From: RI-92 sp037384645
GTDB lineage: Bacteria; Pseudomonadota; Gammaproteobacteria; UBA6429; Thiohalophilaceae
NCBI GenBank assembly: GCA_037384645.1
Contig: JARRNT010000055.1
Location: 1 to 14,431, forward strand
Direction: 5' to 3'
DNA: 14,431 nt
Shown here in pieces: positions 7,297 to 14,080 of this stretch (position 1 is the first letter of the stretch; each line of letters starts with the position of its first letter). Under the pieces are notes generated by a model that did not search any database, was not told the DNA's origin, and worked only from the letters and a program-made list of their open reading frames with translations. Position numbers and translations under genes: made by a program.

Positions 7297-8214
7297 TCAT
7301 ACGGGCGACTTGAGTTTGAATAGTTCACGGAAATCGGATAACTGCCGTGCCTCCAGCATAAAGACACCGTCACCCCCGTATTCAAACTCAAGCCAGACGA
7401 AAGGTACATCGGGCCAGGTCTGCTCAACCGCCTGCTGACTGTTCCCGACTTCCACAAACAAGATTCCGTCCTGGCTCAGGTAATCGGCCGCACCATAGAG
7501 AATTTTGCGCACACAATCCAGCCCATCTTCACCTGCGACAAGTCCCGTTTCTGGTTCATGACAATATTCTTCGGGTAAATCCTGCATTTCCTGCTGACTG
7601 ACGTAAGGTGGGTTACTGATAATGATGTCATATTGCCCGGCCGGCAAGCCATCGTAAATATCCGCCTGATACAGGCGTACACGGGATTCCAGCTGATAAC
7701 GCGCCACGTTAATTTTTGCCACGTCCAGCGCATCCTGATGCAGGTCAACAGCATCGACCCTGACATCCGGGTAATACAGCGCACAGGCAATTGCGATACA
7801 ACCACTGCCAGTGCCGATATCCAGGATGTTTGTGACCTTGTCGATATCGATCCAGGGCACAAATTCCGTTTCGATCAGTTCTGCCAGTGGCGAACGTGGT
7901 ACCAGAACCCGTTCGTCGACGTAAAACGTATAACCGGCGAACCAGGCTTCCTGCACCAGATAAGCAGCCGGTTTTCGACTACTGATGCGTTTTTCCAGCA
8001 AGGCCTGAATCGCCTGATTTTGCCTGGATGACAGATCCTGGTTCGGGTGTTCACAAAAATGATCAAAGTCATCCTTGAGTACATAGCGGATGAGATACAG
8101 AGCTTCGTCCTGAGCATTATCGGTTCCATGACCGTAGTACAGACCATGCTCGGCGAAATGCTGCTCCGCCCATTCCAGCCATTGGCGCAGGGTACTGGCC
8201 TGTGATGTTGTCAT
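7297..8214 (-). CDS. prmB: 50S ribosomal protein L3 N5-glutamine methyltransferase PrmB, 305 aa
   Basis: A SAM-dependent methyltransferase that modifies a glutamine of ribosomal protein L3 during large-subunit assembly. The SAM-binding motif LDIGTGSGCIAIA and the catalytic SNPPYV motif, which binds the substrate glutamine amide, are both present. PrmB-specific sequences distinguish it from the release-factor enzyme PrmC: LYYGHGTDNAQDEA near the N-terminus, FYVDERVLVPRSP before the SAM motif, and WLEFEYGGDGVFML near the C-terminus. All match E. coli PrmB closely, and length is normal. The start lies 2 nt after the mog stop, so translation is probably coupled to mog. In E. coli prmB sits immediately beside aroC; here the two are separated by a c-di-GMP gene. 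The 146 bp from its stop to the GGDEF-EAL stop contain no clear terminator. Confidence 0.95.
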   Translation of the reverse strand: MTTSQASTLRQWLEWAEQHFAEHGLYYGHGTDNAQDEALYLIRYVLKDDFDHFCEHPNQDLSSRQNQAIQALLEKRISSRKPAAYLVQEAWFAGYTFYVDERVLVPRSPLAELIETEFVPWIDIDKVTNILDIGTGSGCIAIACALYYPDVRVDAVDLHQDALDVAKINVARYQLESRVRLYQADIYDGLPAGQYDIIISNPPYVSQQEMQDLPEEYCHEPETGLVAGEDGLDCVRKILYGAADYLSQDGILFVEVGNSQQAVEQTWPDVPFVWLEFEYGGDGVFMLEARQLSDFRELFKLKSPV

Positions 8215-8216
8215 GC

Positions 8217-8774
8217 TTATTTTTCCGCCGGCTTCCTGGCGTGTTTAGGCCGAAAAACCTTTATTACATCCTCACGACTTTCAATATATGGCCCATTAAT
8301 CAAATCGATGCAATATGGCACGGCCGGAAAAACCGCATCCAGGCATTCTGCGATTGCGGAGGGTTTGCCCGGCAAATTGATAATCAGGCACGAACCCCGG
8401 GTACCGGCGATTTGCCGGGATAGTATCGCCGTGGGCACATACTGCAATGACACTGCACGCATTTGCTCGCCGAAGCCGTCCAGCAGCTTGTCACATACCG
8501 CCTCGGTCGCTTCAGGGGTCACATCACGCCTGGCCGGCCCGGTTCCGCCGGTCGTAACAATCAGGCAACAAGCTTCCTTATCCGCCAGTTCACACAAGGC
8601 AGCTTCAATCTGGCTTTGTTCATCCGGGATGATGCGACTGATTGCCTGCCAGGGACTCGCCAGAGCTCGCTCAAACCATTCCCGCATCGCAGGTCCGCCG
8701 AGGTCTTCATAATCACCGCGGCTGGCACGATCAGAGACCGTCAGGATGCCAATTCTAATTTGCGAGTTCTGCAT
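8217..8774 (-). CDS. mog: Molybdopterin adenylyltransferase Mog, 185 aa
   Basis: Mog activates molybdopterin by adenylylation (MPT + ATP to MPT-AMP), so that MoeA can insert molybdate to form molybdenum cofactor. Motifs: IGILTVSDRASRG at the N-terminus, IIPDEQ, the nucleotide/MPT-binding TTGGTGPARRDVTPEAT in the centre, and LPGKPSAI followed by VPYCIDLINGPYIE at the C-terminus, all typical of E. coli-type Mog rather than MoaB or the MoeA domain. Length is normal. It begins 4 nt after the DUF481 stop and ends 2 nt before prmB, so the three genes almost certainly form one transcript. The ribosome site is weak, consistent with translational coupling. No other Moco biosynthesis gene is in the window. 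Confidence 0.95.
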   Translation of the reverse strand: MQNSQIRIGILTVSDRASRGDYEDLGGPAMREWFERALASPWQAISRIIPDEQSQIEAALCELADKEACCLIVTTGGTGPARRDVTPEATEAVCDKLLDGFGEQMRAVSLQYVPTAILSRQIAGTRGSCLIINLPGKPSAIAECLDAVFPAVPYCIDLINGPYIESREDVIKVFRPKHARKPAEK

Positions 8775-8778
8775 CTGT

Positions 8779-9546
8779 TTACCCTGTAAAATCGTAAACC
8801 AGTGTCACTGAAGTGATGGTGTCCGTATGTTTTTTGCCCGGCGGCACCGTACTGTTATTCTGTACATTCAGGCCCAGTTTCATGGCCAGCGAGGAATTGA
8901 CCTTGAGCTTGAGCGAACTTGATGAGGTGGTAGAGGTATTAGCGCTGCCCGACTCAACGTTGATGTGCTGTTTGAATTCACTGGTCGGTGTGAATTTCCA
9001 GTTCAGTTCCGTCGCCAGGCGTACGATACCATCATTGGCTTGGGTGTCATCGGTATAATGCGTTTGCCGGGCACCAAGCCCCACCTCCACGTCCCAGGTA
9101 AACGTTGGCAGGCGATAAAGTTTACGGCCGTAACCAACCACTTCGGTATTACGCGACTCGAAACCGGAAAATCGATCATTCAGATGCTTGAGGTTACCAA
9201 AAGCATAGGCCTTTTCACCAATCTGGTAGGTGCTGCGAAATGCCGCACTAAAGCGATCGGCACTGACAACGTTGTTATCCTGTGCATGCAGGGATTCCAG
9301 TTTTAATTGGTGCTGCCACGGCCCGGTTGTGTATTGCACACCCAGCTTGATATTTTGCGTATCAGTATGGGTGTTGCCACGTGTCATTAAGATGCCCACT
9401 TCAGCCTCACCGCTCCAGGGCGATTTTGGTTTGGCCGTCGATTGCTGAGTCGGTGTTGTCGGCTTGTCAGCAGTTGTAGCCGCCATCACTGCGGATGAAA
9501 CCAGGCTCAACAGGCATATCGCGCTGAAATATTTCCCAATAACCAT
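8779..9546 (-). CDS. DUF481 (YdiY-like) outer-membrane beta-barrel protein, 255 aa
   Basis: A cleavable signal peptide (cut after VMA, residue 22) is followed by a Thr/Gln/Pro-rich linker (23-40), then a domain that starts WSGEAEVGILMTRGNT and consists of alternating polar/aromatic beta strands (LKLESLHA, YAFGNLKHLNDRFSGFESR, YGRKLYRLP, VEVGLGARQTHYTDD), ending in a hydrophobic strand SVTLVYDFTG. This is the pattern of the DUF481 family of salt-inducible outer-membrane proteins such as E. coli YdiY. Function is not established; a small closed barrel in the outer membrane is inferred. The start has a GGGAG ribosome site 5 nt upstream. It is the first gene of a DUF481-mog-prmB unit and follows amrS on the same strand, separated by a probable terminator. 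Confidence 0.88.
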   Translation of the reverse strand: MVIGKYFSAICLLSLVSSAVMAATTADKPTTPTQQSTAKPKSPWSGEAEVGILMTRGNTHTDTQNIKLGVQYTTGPWQHQLKLESLHAQDNNVVSADRFSAAFRSTYQIGEKAYAFGNLKHLNDRFSGFESRNTEVVGYGRKLYRLPTFTWDVEVGLGARQTHYTDDTQANDGIVRLATELNWKFTPTSEFKQHINVESGSANTSTTSSSSLKLKVNSSLAMKLGLNVQNNSTVPPGKKHTDTITSVTLVYDFTG

Positions 9547-9567
9547 TTCATCTCCCGAACACTATCG

Positions 9568-9602
9568 AAAAAACCGCGCAACCAGCAAGTGCATTGGTCG
9601 CG
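9568..9602 (-). terminator. Probable intrinsic terminator after amrS
   Basis: On the minus strand the stem CGCGACCA (9602-9595) pairs with TGGTTGCG (9584-9577), 8 bp with one G-U pair and a 10-nt loop. A run of six T (9573-9568) follows three bases later. It begins 20 nt after the amrS stop and ends only 21 nt before the DUF481 start, so it would separate amrS from the DUF481-mog-prmB unit or act as a leaky attenuator. Confidence 0.55.
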
Positions 9603-9621
9603 TCGGCGAGTCGCTAGTGTA

Positions 9622-10728
9622 TCAGGTAATCAGGCTATCGTTGAGGTAGACAGGTTGCCGTTTGGCCCCCCAGTTTCCTGGCGCTCCCTCGAAACGCCCG
9701 GCACAGGGTGTTCCACATTTGAGGCAATTACCCTTCTCATCAAGCTGCCAGTCACGCAGGACATACCAGTCCCTTTCGATCACGCGGGTGCCACAATGAT
9801 GACAATAAGTGCTTCCCCCGGCTACGTCGTGAACATTGCCTGTATACACATAACGCAGCCCACTGTTGAGCGCCAGCTCCCGGGCACGGGACAAGGTCGC
9901 GGCAGGTGTCGGCGGCACATCCTGCATTTTATAATCCGGATGAAATGCGGAAAAGTGCAAGGGCACATCAACACCGAGGTTATCCACCAGCCACTGGCAC
10001 ATTTCGCTGATTTCCTTGTCGCTATCATTATGGCCGGGGATCAGCAAGGTGGTAATTTCCAGCCAGACCTGGGTCTCGTGCCTGATATATTTAAGCGTAT
10101 CGAGTACCGGCTCGATATGGCCCCCGGTCAGCTTGTGGTAAAAATTCTCCGTGAACGCCTTCAGGTCCACGTTGGCGGCATCCATGTACTGGTAAAATTC
10201 CCTGCGTGGTTCCGGGCAGACATAACCAGCGGTCACCGCCACGGATTTAATTCCCAGCTCATGACAGGCCCTGGCGACATCGATAGCGTATTCATGAAAG
10301 ATGACCGGATCGTTATAGGTATACGCCACGCTCTTGCAGCCCAGCTCCCTGGCCTTCCGGGCAATTGTCTCCGGACTGGCGCGGTCTGCCAGGGTATCGA
10401 TTTCGCGGGACTTGCTCATATCCCAGTTCTGGCAGAATTTACAGGCCAGGTTGCAACCCGCCGTACCAAAGGAAAACACCGAGGTACCCGGGTAAAAATG
10501 ATTCAGCGGTTTTTTCTCAATGGGATCCACACAGAAACCGCTGGAGCGACCATACGTGGTTGAAACCATGGTGTCATTGAGCCGACCGCGCACAAAGCAC
10601 AGGCCGCGCTGGCCTTCATGCAACTTGCAAAAGCGGGGACACAGGTCGCACTGGATACGACCATCCTCCAGCCGATGCCAGTATTGCACCGGTCGGGCCT
10701 GATCTTGGGTAATGGGTGTATCGCTCAT
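9622..10728 (-). CDS. amrS: AmmeMemoRadiSam system radical SAM enzyme AmrS, 368 aa
   Basis: A radical SAM protein with the [4Fe-4S] motif CNLACKFC (Cys92, Cys96, Cys99). Before it stands a Cys-rich N-terminal segment (CDLCPRFC, 27-34, and Cys44); near the C-terminus are two further Cys pairs (CHHC and CLKCGTPC) resembling a zinc ribbon or auxiliary cluster. GYVCPEPRREF, VDLKAF and ITTLLIPGHND are typical of the AmrS family, related to pyruvate-formate-lyase activating enzymes. The reaction is not settled; by homology it should cleave SAM reductively and make a radical on a partner or substrate. The ATG at 10728 is chosen because the family begins shortly before the CDLCP motif. A TTG at 10797 would overlap the amrB start and add 23 unrelated residues. 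No clear ribosome site is visible. It diverges from amrB-amrA, its system partners, with 68 bp between starts. Confidence 0.93.
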   Translation of the reverse strand: MSDTPITQDQARPVQYWHRLEDGRIQCDLCPRFCKLHEGQRGLCFVRGRLNDTMVSTTYGRSSGFCVDPIEKKPLNHFYPGTSVFSFGTAGCNLACKFCQNWDMSKSREIDTLADRASPETIARKARELGCKSVAYTYNDPVIFHEYAIDVARACHELGIKSVAVTAGYVCPEPRREFYQYMDAANVDLKAFTENFYHKLTGGHIEPVLDTLKYIRHETQVWLEITTLLIPGHNDSDKEISEMCQWLVDNLGVDVPLHFSAFHPDYKMQDVPPTPAATLSRARELALNSGLRYVYTGNVHDVAGGSTYCHHCGTRVIERDWYVLRDWQLDEKGNCLKCGTPCAGRFEGAPGNWGAKRQPVYLNDSLIT

Positions 10729-10758
10729 ATATTTGATAGCAGAGTCATATGAAATGTT

Positions 10759-10764
10759 TATACT
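10759..10764 (+). promoter_or_regulatory. Candidate -10 box for amrBA
   Basis: TATACT stands 32 nt before the amrB ATG in a very AT-rich 68-bp divergent region. A TTGATA hexamer (10733-10738) lies 20 nt upstream, longer than the ideal 17 nt, so assignment is weak. The region must also hold the amrS promoter on the other strand, which I could not identify. Confidence 0.3.
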
Positions 10765-10783
10765 TAAATATATAAGGTGTGAC

Positions 10784-10788
10784 GGAGG
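10784..10788 (+). promoter_or_regulatory. Ribosome binding site GGAGG of amrB
   Basis: GGAGG lies 8 nt before the ATG at 10797, the ideal distance. It decides the start against the in-frame GTG at 10779, which precedes the ribosome site. Confidence 0.8.
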
Positions 10789-10796
10789 TAAAGACA

Positions 10797-11588
10797 ATGA
10801 CCCAGATCATCAGACGCCCTGCTGTTGCCGGCATGTTTTATCCCGCAGACCCGGCCGAACTCGAGCAAATGGTCGATACCATGCTGGCCGAGGCCGAAAC
10901 CATTGACTCCCCGCCCCCCAAGGCCATCATCGTACCGCACGCCGGATACGTCTATTCCGGCCCGATAGCCGCCACCGCCTATCGCCGGATCAAGGCCATG
11001 GCCTCTCAGATCACGCGGGTCATTCTGCTGGGACCCTCACACCGGGTGCCGTTTTATGGTATCGCGGCCAGCTCCGCCACGGAATTCGCCACACCGCTGG
11101 GCCTGATCCGGCTGGACCGTAAACTCATCGATCACCTGGTCGAAACACAGCAGGTCAAACTCCTGGATGAGGCCCACATCATGGAGCACAGCCTGGAGGT
11201 CCACCTGCCGTTCTTGCAAAAGACGCTGGGCAATTTTGCCCTGGTGCCCCTGGTGGTAGGTGATGCCCGACCCGAAGAGGTCGCGCGGGTCATCGAAACC
11301 TGCTGGGGGGGCGACGAAACCCTGATTGTCATCAGCTCTGATCTGAGTCATTACCATGACTATGCCACCGCGCAAAAGATGGATCGCGCGACCTCCCATG
11401 CTATCGAGGAACTGGAACCGGAATCGATTCACTATGATGATGCCTGCGGACGCAATCCGGTCAATGGCCTGTTGCAGTTGGCACGCCAAAAGCACCTGCA
11501 CGCACAAACCGTTGACCTGCGTAATTCCGGCGATACCGCCGGGCCGCGCGATCAAGTCGTGGGCTACGGCGCCTATATTGTTCACTGA
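10797..11588 (+). CDS. amrB: AmmeMemoRadiSam system protein B (Memo-like), 263 aa
   Basis: A Memo-family protein with the fold of class III (LigB-type) extradiol dioxygenases. The N-terminus RRPAVAGMFYPADP is diagnostic. Metal-site motifs are present: VPHAGYVYSG (His48), LGPSHRVP (His82) and SSDLSHY (Asp182, His185). The Cys that serves as a third ligand in human MEMO1 has no equivalent in the C-terminal segment NSGDTAGPRDQVVGY; a separate CGRNP motif (Cys217) is conserved. Human MEMO1 has been linked to iron/copper redox chemistry, while the bacterial protein's reaction is unknown. It begins after a perfect ribosome site, ends 2 nt before amrA and diverges from amrS, so the three probably act in one pathway. 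The protein is cytoplasmic, with no signal peptide or TM segment. Confidence 0.95.
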   Translation: MTQIIRRPAVAGMFYPADPAELEQMVDTMLAEAETIDSPPPKAIIVPHAGYVYSGPIAATAYRRIKAMASQITRVILLGPSHRVPFYGIAASSATEFATPLGLIRLDRKLIDHLVETQQVKLLDEAHIMEHSLEVHLPFLQKTLGNFALVPLVVGDARPEEVARVIETCWGGDETLIVISSDLSHYHDYATAQKMDRATSHAIEELEPESIHYDDACGRNPVNGLLQLARQKHLHAQTVDLRNSGDTAGPRDQVVGYGAYIVH

Positions 11589-11590
11589 AT

Positions 11591-12142
11591 ATGCTGACGG
11601 AGGCTGAACGCACAACACTTCTGGAAATCGCCCGTCACTCGATTGGCTACGGCCTGCAATACGGTGAACCGGCGCCGGTTACCGCCAGTGATTACAGTCC
11701 GTCCCTGCAGGTCAACAAGGCCAGCTTTGTTACCCTGCAGATTGGCGACCGGCTTCGTGGGTGCATCGGGACCTTGCAGGCTTATCGGCCCCTGGTCGAA
11801 GACGTCGCCAATAATGCGTTTGCAGCGGCATTTCACGACCCCCGTTTCCCGCGCCTCACCACAGAGGAATATGAACGTCTGAATTATCACATCTCCATCC
11901 TGAGTACGCCCGAGCCGATCAGGTTTGAGGACGAACAGGACCTGCTGGCGCAACTGCAGCCTGGTGTGGATGGACTGGTCCTCGAAGATGGCCGCCACCG
12001 CGGCACCTTCCTGCCCCAGGTCTGGGAAAGCCTGCCTGACCCGAAACAGTTTCTGGCCCATCTCAAGCAAAAGGCCGGTCTGCCGCCGAATTACTGGTCA
12101 AACACGCTCAAGGTGGAGCGGTATAGCGTGGAGGAATTTTAG
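11591..12142 (+). CDS. amrA: AmmeMemoRadiSam system protein A (AMMECR1 domain), 183 aa
   Basis: A single AMMECR1 domain covering nearly the whole protein. The invariant motif LRGCIG (55-60) follows SFVTLQ, and AAFHDPRFP, YHISILS, GLVLEDG and GTFLPQVWE are typical family blocks. AMMECR1 proteins lack a known reaction; the conserved Cys and Arg of the RGC motif are the expected functional centre. The start is 2 nt after the amrB stop with no strong ribosome site of its own, so translation is probably coupled. It completes the A-B-radical SAM triad. It is tail to tail with the pentapeptide-repeat gene, only 10 nt between stops, without room for a separate hairpin terminator. Confidence 0.95.
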   Translation: MLTEAERTTLLEIARHSIGYGLQYGEPAPVTASDYSPSLQVNKASFVTLQIGDRLRGCIGTLQAYRPLVEDVANNAFAAAFHDPRFPRLTTEEYERLNYHISILSTPEPIRFEDEQDLLAQLQPGVDGLVLEDGRHRGTFLPQVWESLPDPKQFLAHLKQKAGLPPNYWSNTLKVERYSVEEF

Positions 12143-12152
12143 AGTTAAAACG

Positions 12153-13025
12153 CTATTTCGCAAACCGACACTTGCCAATCGACCCGGCCAGACAGGTCCG
12201 CCCGTCCACCCAGATCGCATTTGAAAAATCCGTATTACTAAAATCCGTGTCAGCAAGCCTGGCATCCTGCAGGTCGGCATAGGACAGATCAGCGCCGGAA
12301 AAATTAGCCTTGCTCAGGTCCGCCGCGCGTAGATTGGCCCCCTTAAGCCGCGCCTGCTGGAAATCGGTAAAACTGAGGTTACTGCTGCTGAGATCGGCAT
12401 ACGACAGGTCCGCCCTGACAAACACACTGCCAAACAGATTGGCGCCCTGCAGATTACTGCTGTTCAGGCTGGCCTTGCTCAGATCGGTTTTCAACAAATG
12501 CACTCCGGCCTTGTTACACAAGTGCCAGTTGATACCCGGTGCCGGCTTCGCATCGCACTGAGGCGTTGCAGGCGGCTTTGGCACCCAGTGAAATCCGGCA
12601 TAGACACCTGCAGCAAGCAGGATGATTACAAACAGCGTGACCAGAAATGCTTTCTCCCTGGAGGGCTGCAACGACTGCACTATCGCTTCGCGATGGTCGC
12701 GGTATTCCAGGGTACGGTAGGATTCCTGGTTGCGACGCCCCGGCCCCTTACGCTCCGGATCGTCTTCTCCCGCCCGTCGTTCCCGACGCCTTTCATCCGC
12801 CCAGCGTCGCGCCGCGGCCAGGCGTTCACGCTCATGCTCATCGATGGCATCATTTTTCATCACCTCCGGGATCAACTGCGGACACTGACGCAGAGGCTTC
12901 CATTCTTCCCGGTCCTGACTAACCTCCGCCACGGCTGAAATTCGGCCCAGTAAGACAGATTGCTGGATCTGGCCGGCCGGAAACGGACCTATTACCTTGT
13001 TTTTATTGCGGACATACCACAGCAT
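12153..13025 (-). CDS. GYF-like / transmembrane / pentapeptide-repeat protein, 290 aa
   Basis: Three parts can be seen. Residues 1-50 resemble the bacterial GYF-like domain (GYF_2/DUF4339; WYVRNKNKVIGPFPAGQI), thought to bind peptides. Residues 62-125 are highly charged, Arg/Glu-rich and probably helical. One TM helix follows at about 126-147. The C-terminal part (about 172-270) is a run of pentapeptide repeats A(D/N)LXX (ADLSYADLSSSNLSF, ANLRAADLSKANFS), which form a right-handed beta helix, closed by IWVDGRTC..GSIGKC. The GYF-like part should be cytoplasmic and the repeats periplasmic. Four Cys (157, 170, 278, 286) flank the repeats and could form disulfides. Function is unknown; an envelope scaffold is an inference. 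An AGGGA ribosome site lies 8 nt before the ATG at 13025. Confidence 0.85.
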   Translation of the reverse strand: MLWYVRNKNKVIGPFPAGQIQQSVLLGRISAVAEVSQDREEWKPLRQCPQLIPEVMKNDAIDEHERERLAAARRWADERRRERRAGEDDPERKGPGRRNQESYRTLEYRDHREAIVQSLQPSREKAFLVTLFVIILLAAGVYAGFHWVPKPPATPQCDAKPAPGINWHLCNKAGVHLLKTDLSKASLNSSNLQGANLFGSVFVRADLSYADLSSSNLSFTDFQQARLKGANLRAADLSKANFSGADLSYADLQDARLADTDFSNTDFSNAIWVDGRTCLAGSIGKCRFAK

Positions 13026-13117
13026 CCCTCAATTCCCTGTGTTTGCGGACGATAGTGCTTATAACAGTCTATTTTCGGCAAATTTACGCTTCTGCTTGAG
13101 CCAGGGCCAAGGCACTT

Positions 13118-13339
13118 ATGGAAATAAAAGGAGTTTCAGCATCAAACACGGTCAATGTGCAGGCGCCAGCCGTGCGCCCGGCCTCGCCATCCGGCACCGC
13201 CACCCCGACCAGATGCTCAGCGGTCAGCCCAAACACCGTGCTACTGAGTCCCTCCCTGTCCGCAGTGGTTCAGCTGCTGGAAGGAAGTGGTGGTGAACAA
13301 GGAAGAATAGCGCTGACAATTTTGCGCGCGCACGCCTGA
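13118..13339 (+). CDS. Hypothetical 73-aa protein (doubtful)
   Basis: The ORF starts MEIKGVSASNTVNVQAP, continues with an Ala/Pro/Ser/Thr-rich low-complexity stretch and ends in a more hydrophobic part (TVLLSPSLSAVVQLLE). I recognise no family. The 'short N-terminus, A/P/T-rich linker, LSP.L motif' style recalls small uncharacterised proteins of gammaproteobacteria, but that is only an impression. A modest AAGG ribosome site lies 5 nt before the ATG. It is divergent from the pentapeptide-repeat gene, 92 bp between starts. It could be a small real gene, a truncated one, or chance. Confidence 0.4.
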   Translation: MEIKGVSASNTVNVQAPAVRPASPSGTATPTRCSAVSPNTVLLSPSLSAVVQLLEGSGGEQGRIALTILRAHA

Positions 13340-13445
13340 GACAAGATAAACTGTAAAGCCTGTTCCAGACCACGTCGGTTTAATAACCCGGTCAACAGAA
13401 TTTTCAGGGTCAGCGAGGCAGGTTTATTGGCTCGTTAATCAGCAT
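13340..13445. other. Non-coding stretch with nothing recognised
   Basis: About 105 bp between the doubtful 73-aa ORF and the terminator of the metal-efflux unit. I see no gene, tRNA, strong promoter or repeat. With the terminator and the decayed gene it makes up the 430-bp stretch (13340-13771) that has no intact reading frame. Confidence 0.5.
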
Positions 13446-13468
13446 AAAAGTCAGGAAGCTAATTCCTG
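13446..13468 (-). terminator. Probable intrinsic terminator of the RND/DUF3240 unit
   Basis: On the minus strand the stem CAGGAA (13468-13463) pairs with TTCCTG (13457-13452) over a 5-nt loop. A short T-run (13449-13446) follows. It stands just after the stop (13474-13476) of the decayed membrane-protein gene, where the metal-efflux transcript should end. The 6-bp stem and four T are only moderately strong. Confidence 0.4.
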
Positions 13469-13473
13469 CCAAC

Positions 13474-13771
13474 TCAAATGCGGTTACACTTCCAATAAAG
13501 TAACAGCATAGACAATCGGAAATCATCCAGATAAAGGATACCGAGCAATTGCACTGGCACCATCACGCTTATCAGCAGCACCAGCGCCGCAAGCGCGATG
13601 ATGCCATTACCTATATACTTTTATACCGGGTGCGCCAATATGAAAAATAAAAAATCAAAGGATAGACAAGCACATTATAATCGGCAATGCACAGGATTAG
13701 ATAAGCATCGTGCCGCAGAAGTAGACTGGCAACGACAAACAGGAGAAAACGGGCCAGCTAGCCTCGCGCAC
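13474..13771 (-). pseudogene. Decayed or frameshifted small membrane-protein gene
   Basis: No frame is open throughout, but two overlapping minus-strand frames read as one hydrophobic protein. The first, 13757 down to the TAG at 13611, encodes ARFLLFVVASLLLR followed by YNVLVYPLIFYFSYWRTRYK. The second, ending at the TGA at 13474-13476, encodes YIGNGIIALAALVLLISVMV followed by PVQLLGILYLDDFRLSMLLL. Adding one A to the AAAA run near 13622-13625 joins them. A further single base near 13757 would join a GTG immediately after the DUF3240 stop, giving an N-terminus like VREAS-LARFLL. The result would be roughly 95-100 residues with two or more TM helices. I do not recognise the family. Either the gene is broken by two single-base losses, or the assembly has indel errors, or the hydrophobic reading is chance. 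Confidence 0.4.
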
Positions 13772-14080
13772 TTATAACTGACCGTATTGTTCAACAGGGA
13801 CGACCCAGTAAAACCCATGACCGTTAAGCCCGCAATCCGCGCAACGCAGCGCCTCAAGCACCGGGGCAATATCGGCCTCATCCAGCATAATATCCACCCG
13901 AACCTGCGGGACATAACCGACCACCTTGTCCCGCGGTGAGAGATTGCGGTCCTCACCGGTATGGCGGCCATGACCCTCGATGTGGCTGAAGCTAAAGCCC
14001 TGTACCTGTTCGATGGCACGTAAGCGGTCCGCCAGATCCTGCTGCACATTGGCGTGCACCATCATGACCAGCTGCTTCAT
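13772..14080 (-). CDS. DUF3240 / PII-like protein of a metal-efflux operon, 102 aa
   Basis: A small cytoplasmic protein with a ferredoxin-like, PII/CutA-type pattern: an N-terminal strand (KQLVMMVHANV), helix, GFSFSHIEGHGRHTG, a charged loop (RDKVVGYVPQVRVDIML) in the place of the PII T-loop, a second helix, and the final strand GFYWVVPVEQYGQL. Proteins of this type (DUF3240) are commonly encoded directly after CusA/CzcA-type RND pumps and are thought to sense or regulate metal export, though the ligand is not established. His-rich GHGRH and two Cys in CADC could bind metal. The ATG overlaps the RND stop as ATGA, and an AAAGGAG ribosome site sits 7 nt upstream, indicating translational coupling. 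Confidence 0.85.
   Translation of the reverse strand: MKQLVMMVHANVQQDLADRLRAIEQVQGFSFSHIEGHGRHTGEDRNLSPRDKVVGYVPQVRVDIMLDEADIAPVLEALRCADCGLNGHGFYWVVPVEQYGQL

Noticed and set aside
9589..10563. 324-codon plus-strand frame opposite amrS
   Set aside because: Antisense shadow of a GC-rich conserved gene; its translation resembles no protein.
10727..10773. ATATATTT...AAATATAT inverted repeat in the amr divergent region
   Set aside because: Simple AT-rich sequence with 31 nt between 8-bp arms; likely compositional.
10729..10797. TTG start at 10797 for amrS
   Set aside because: It would overlap the amrB start codon and add 23 residues unlike the family; the ATG at 10728 is adequate.
11037..12070. 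Long minus-strand frames opposite amrB and amrA
   Set aside because: Both are antisense to confidently identified genes and have no ribosome site or family features.
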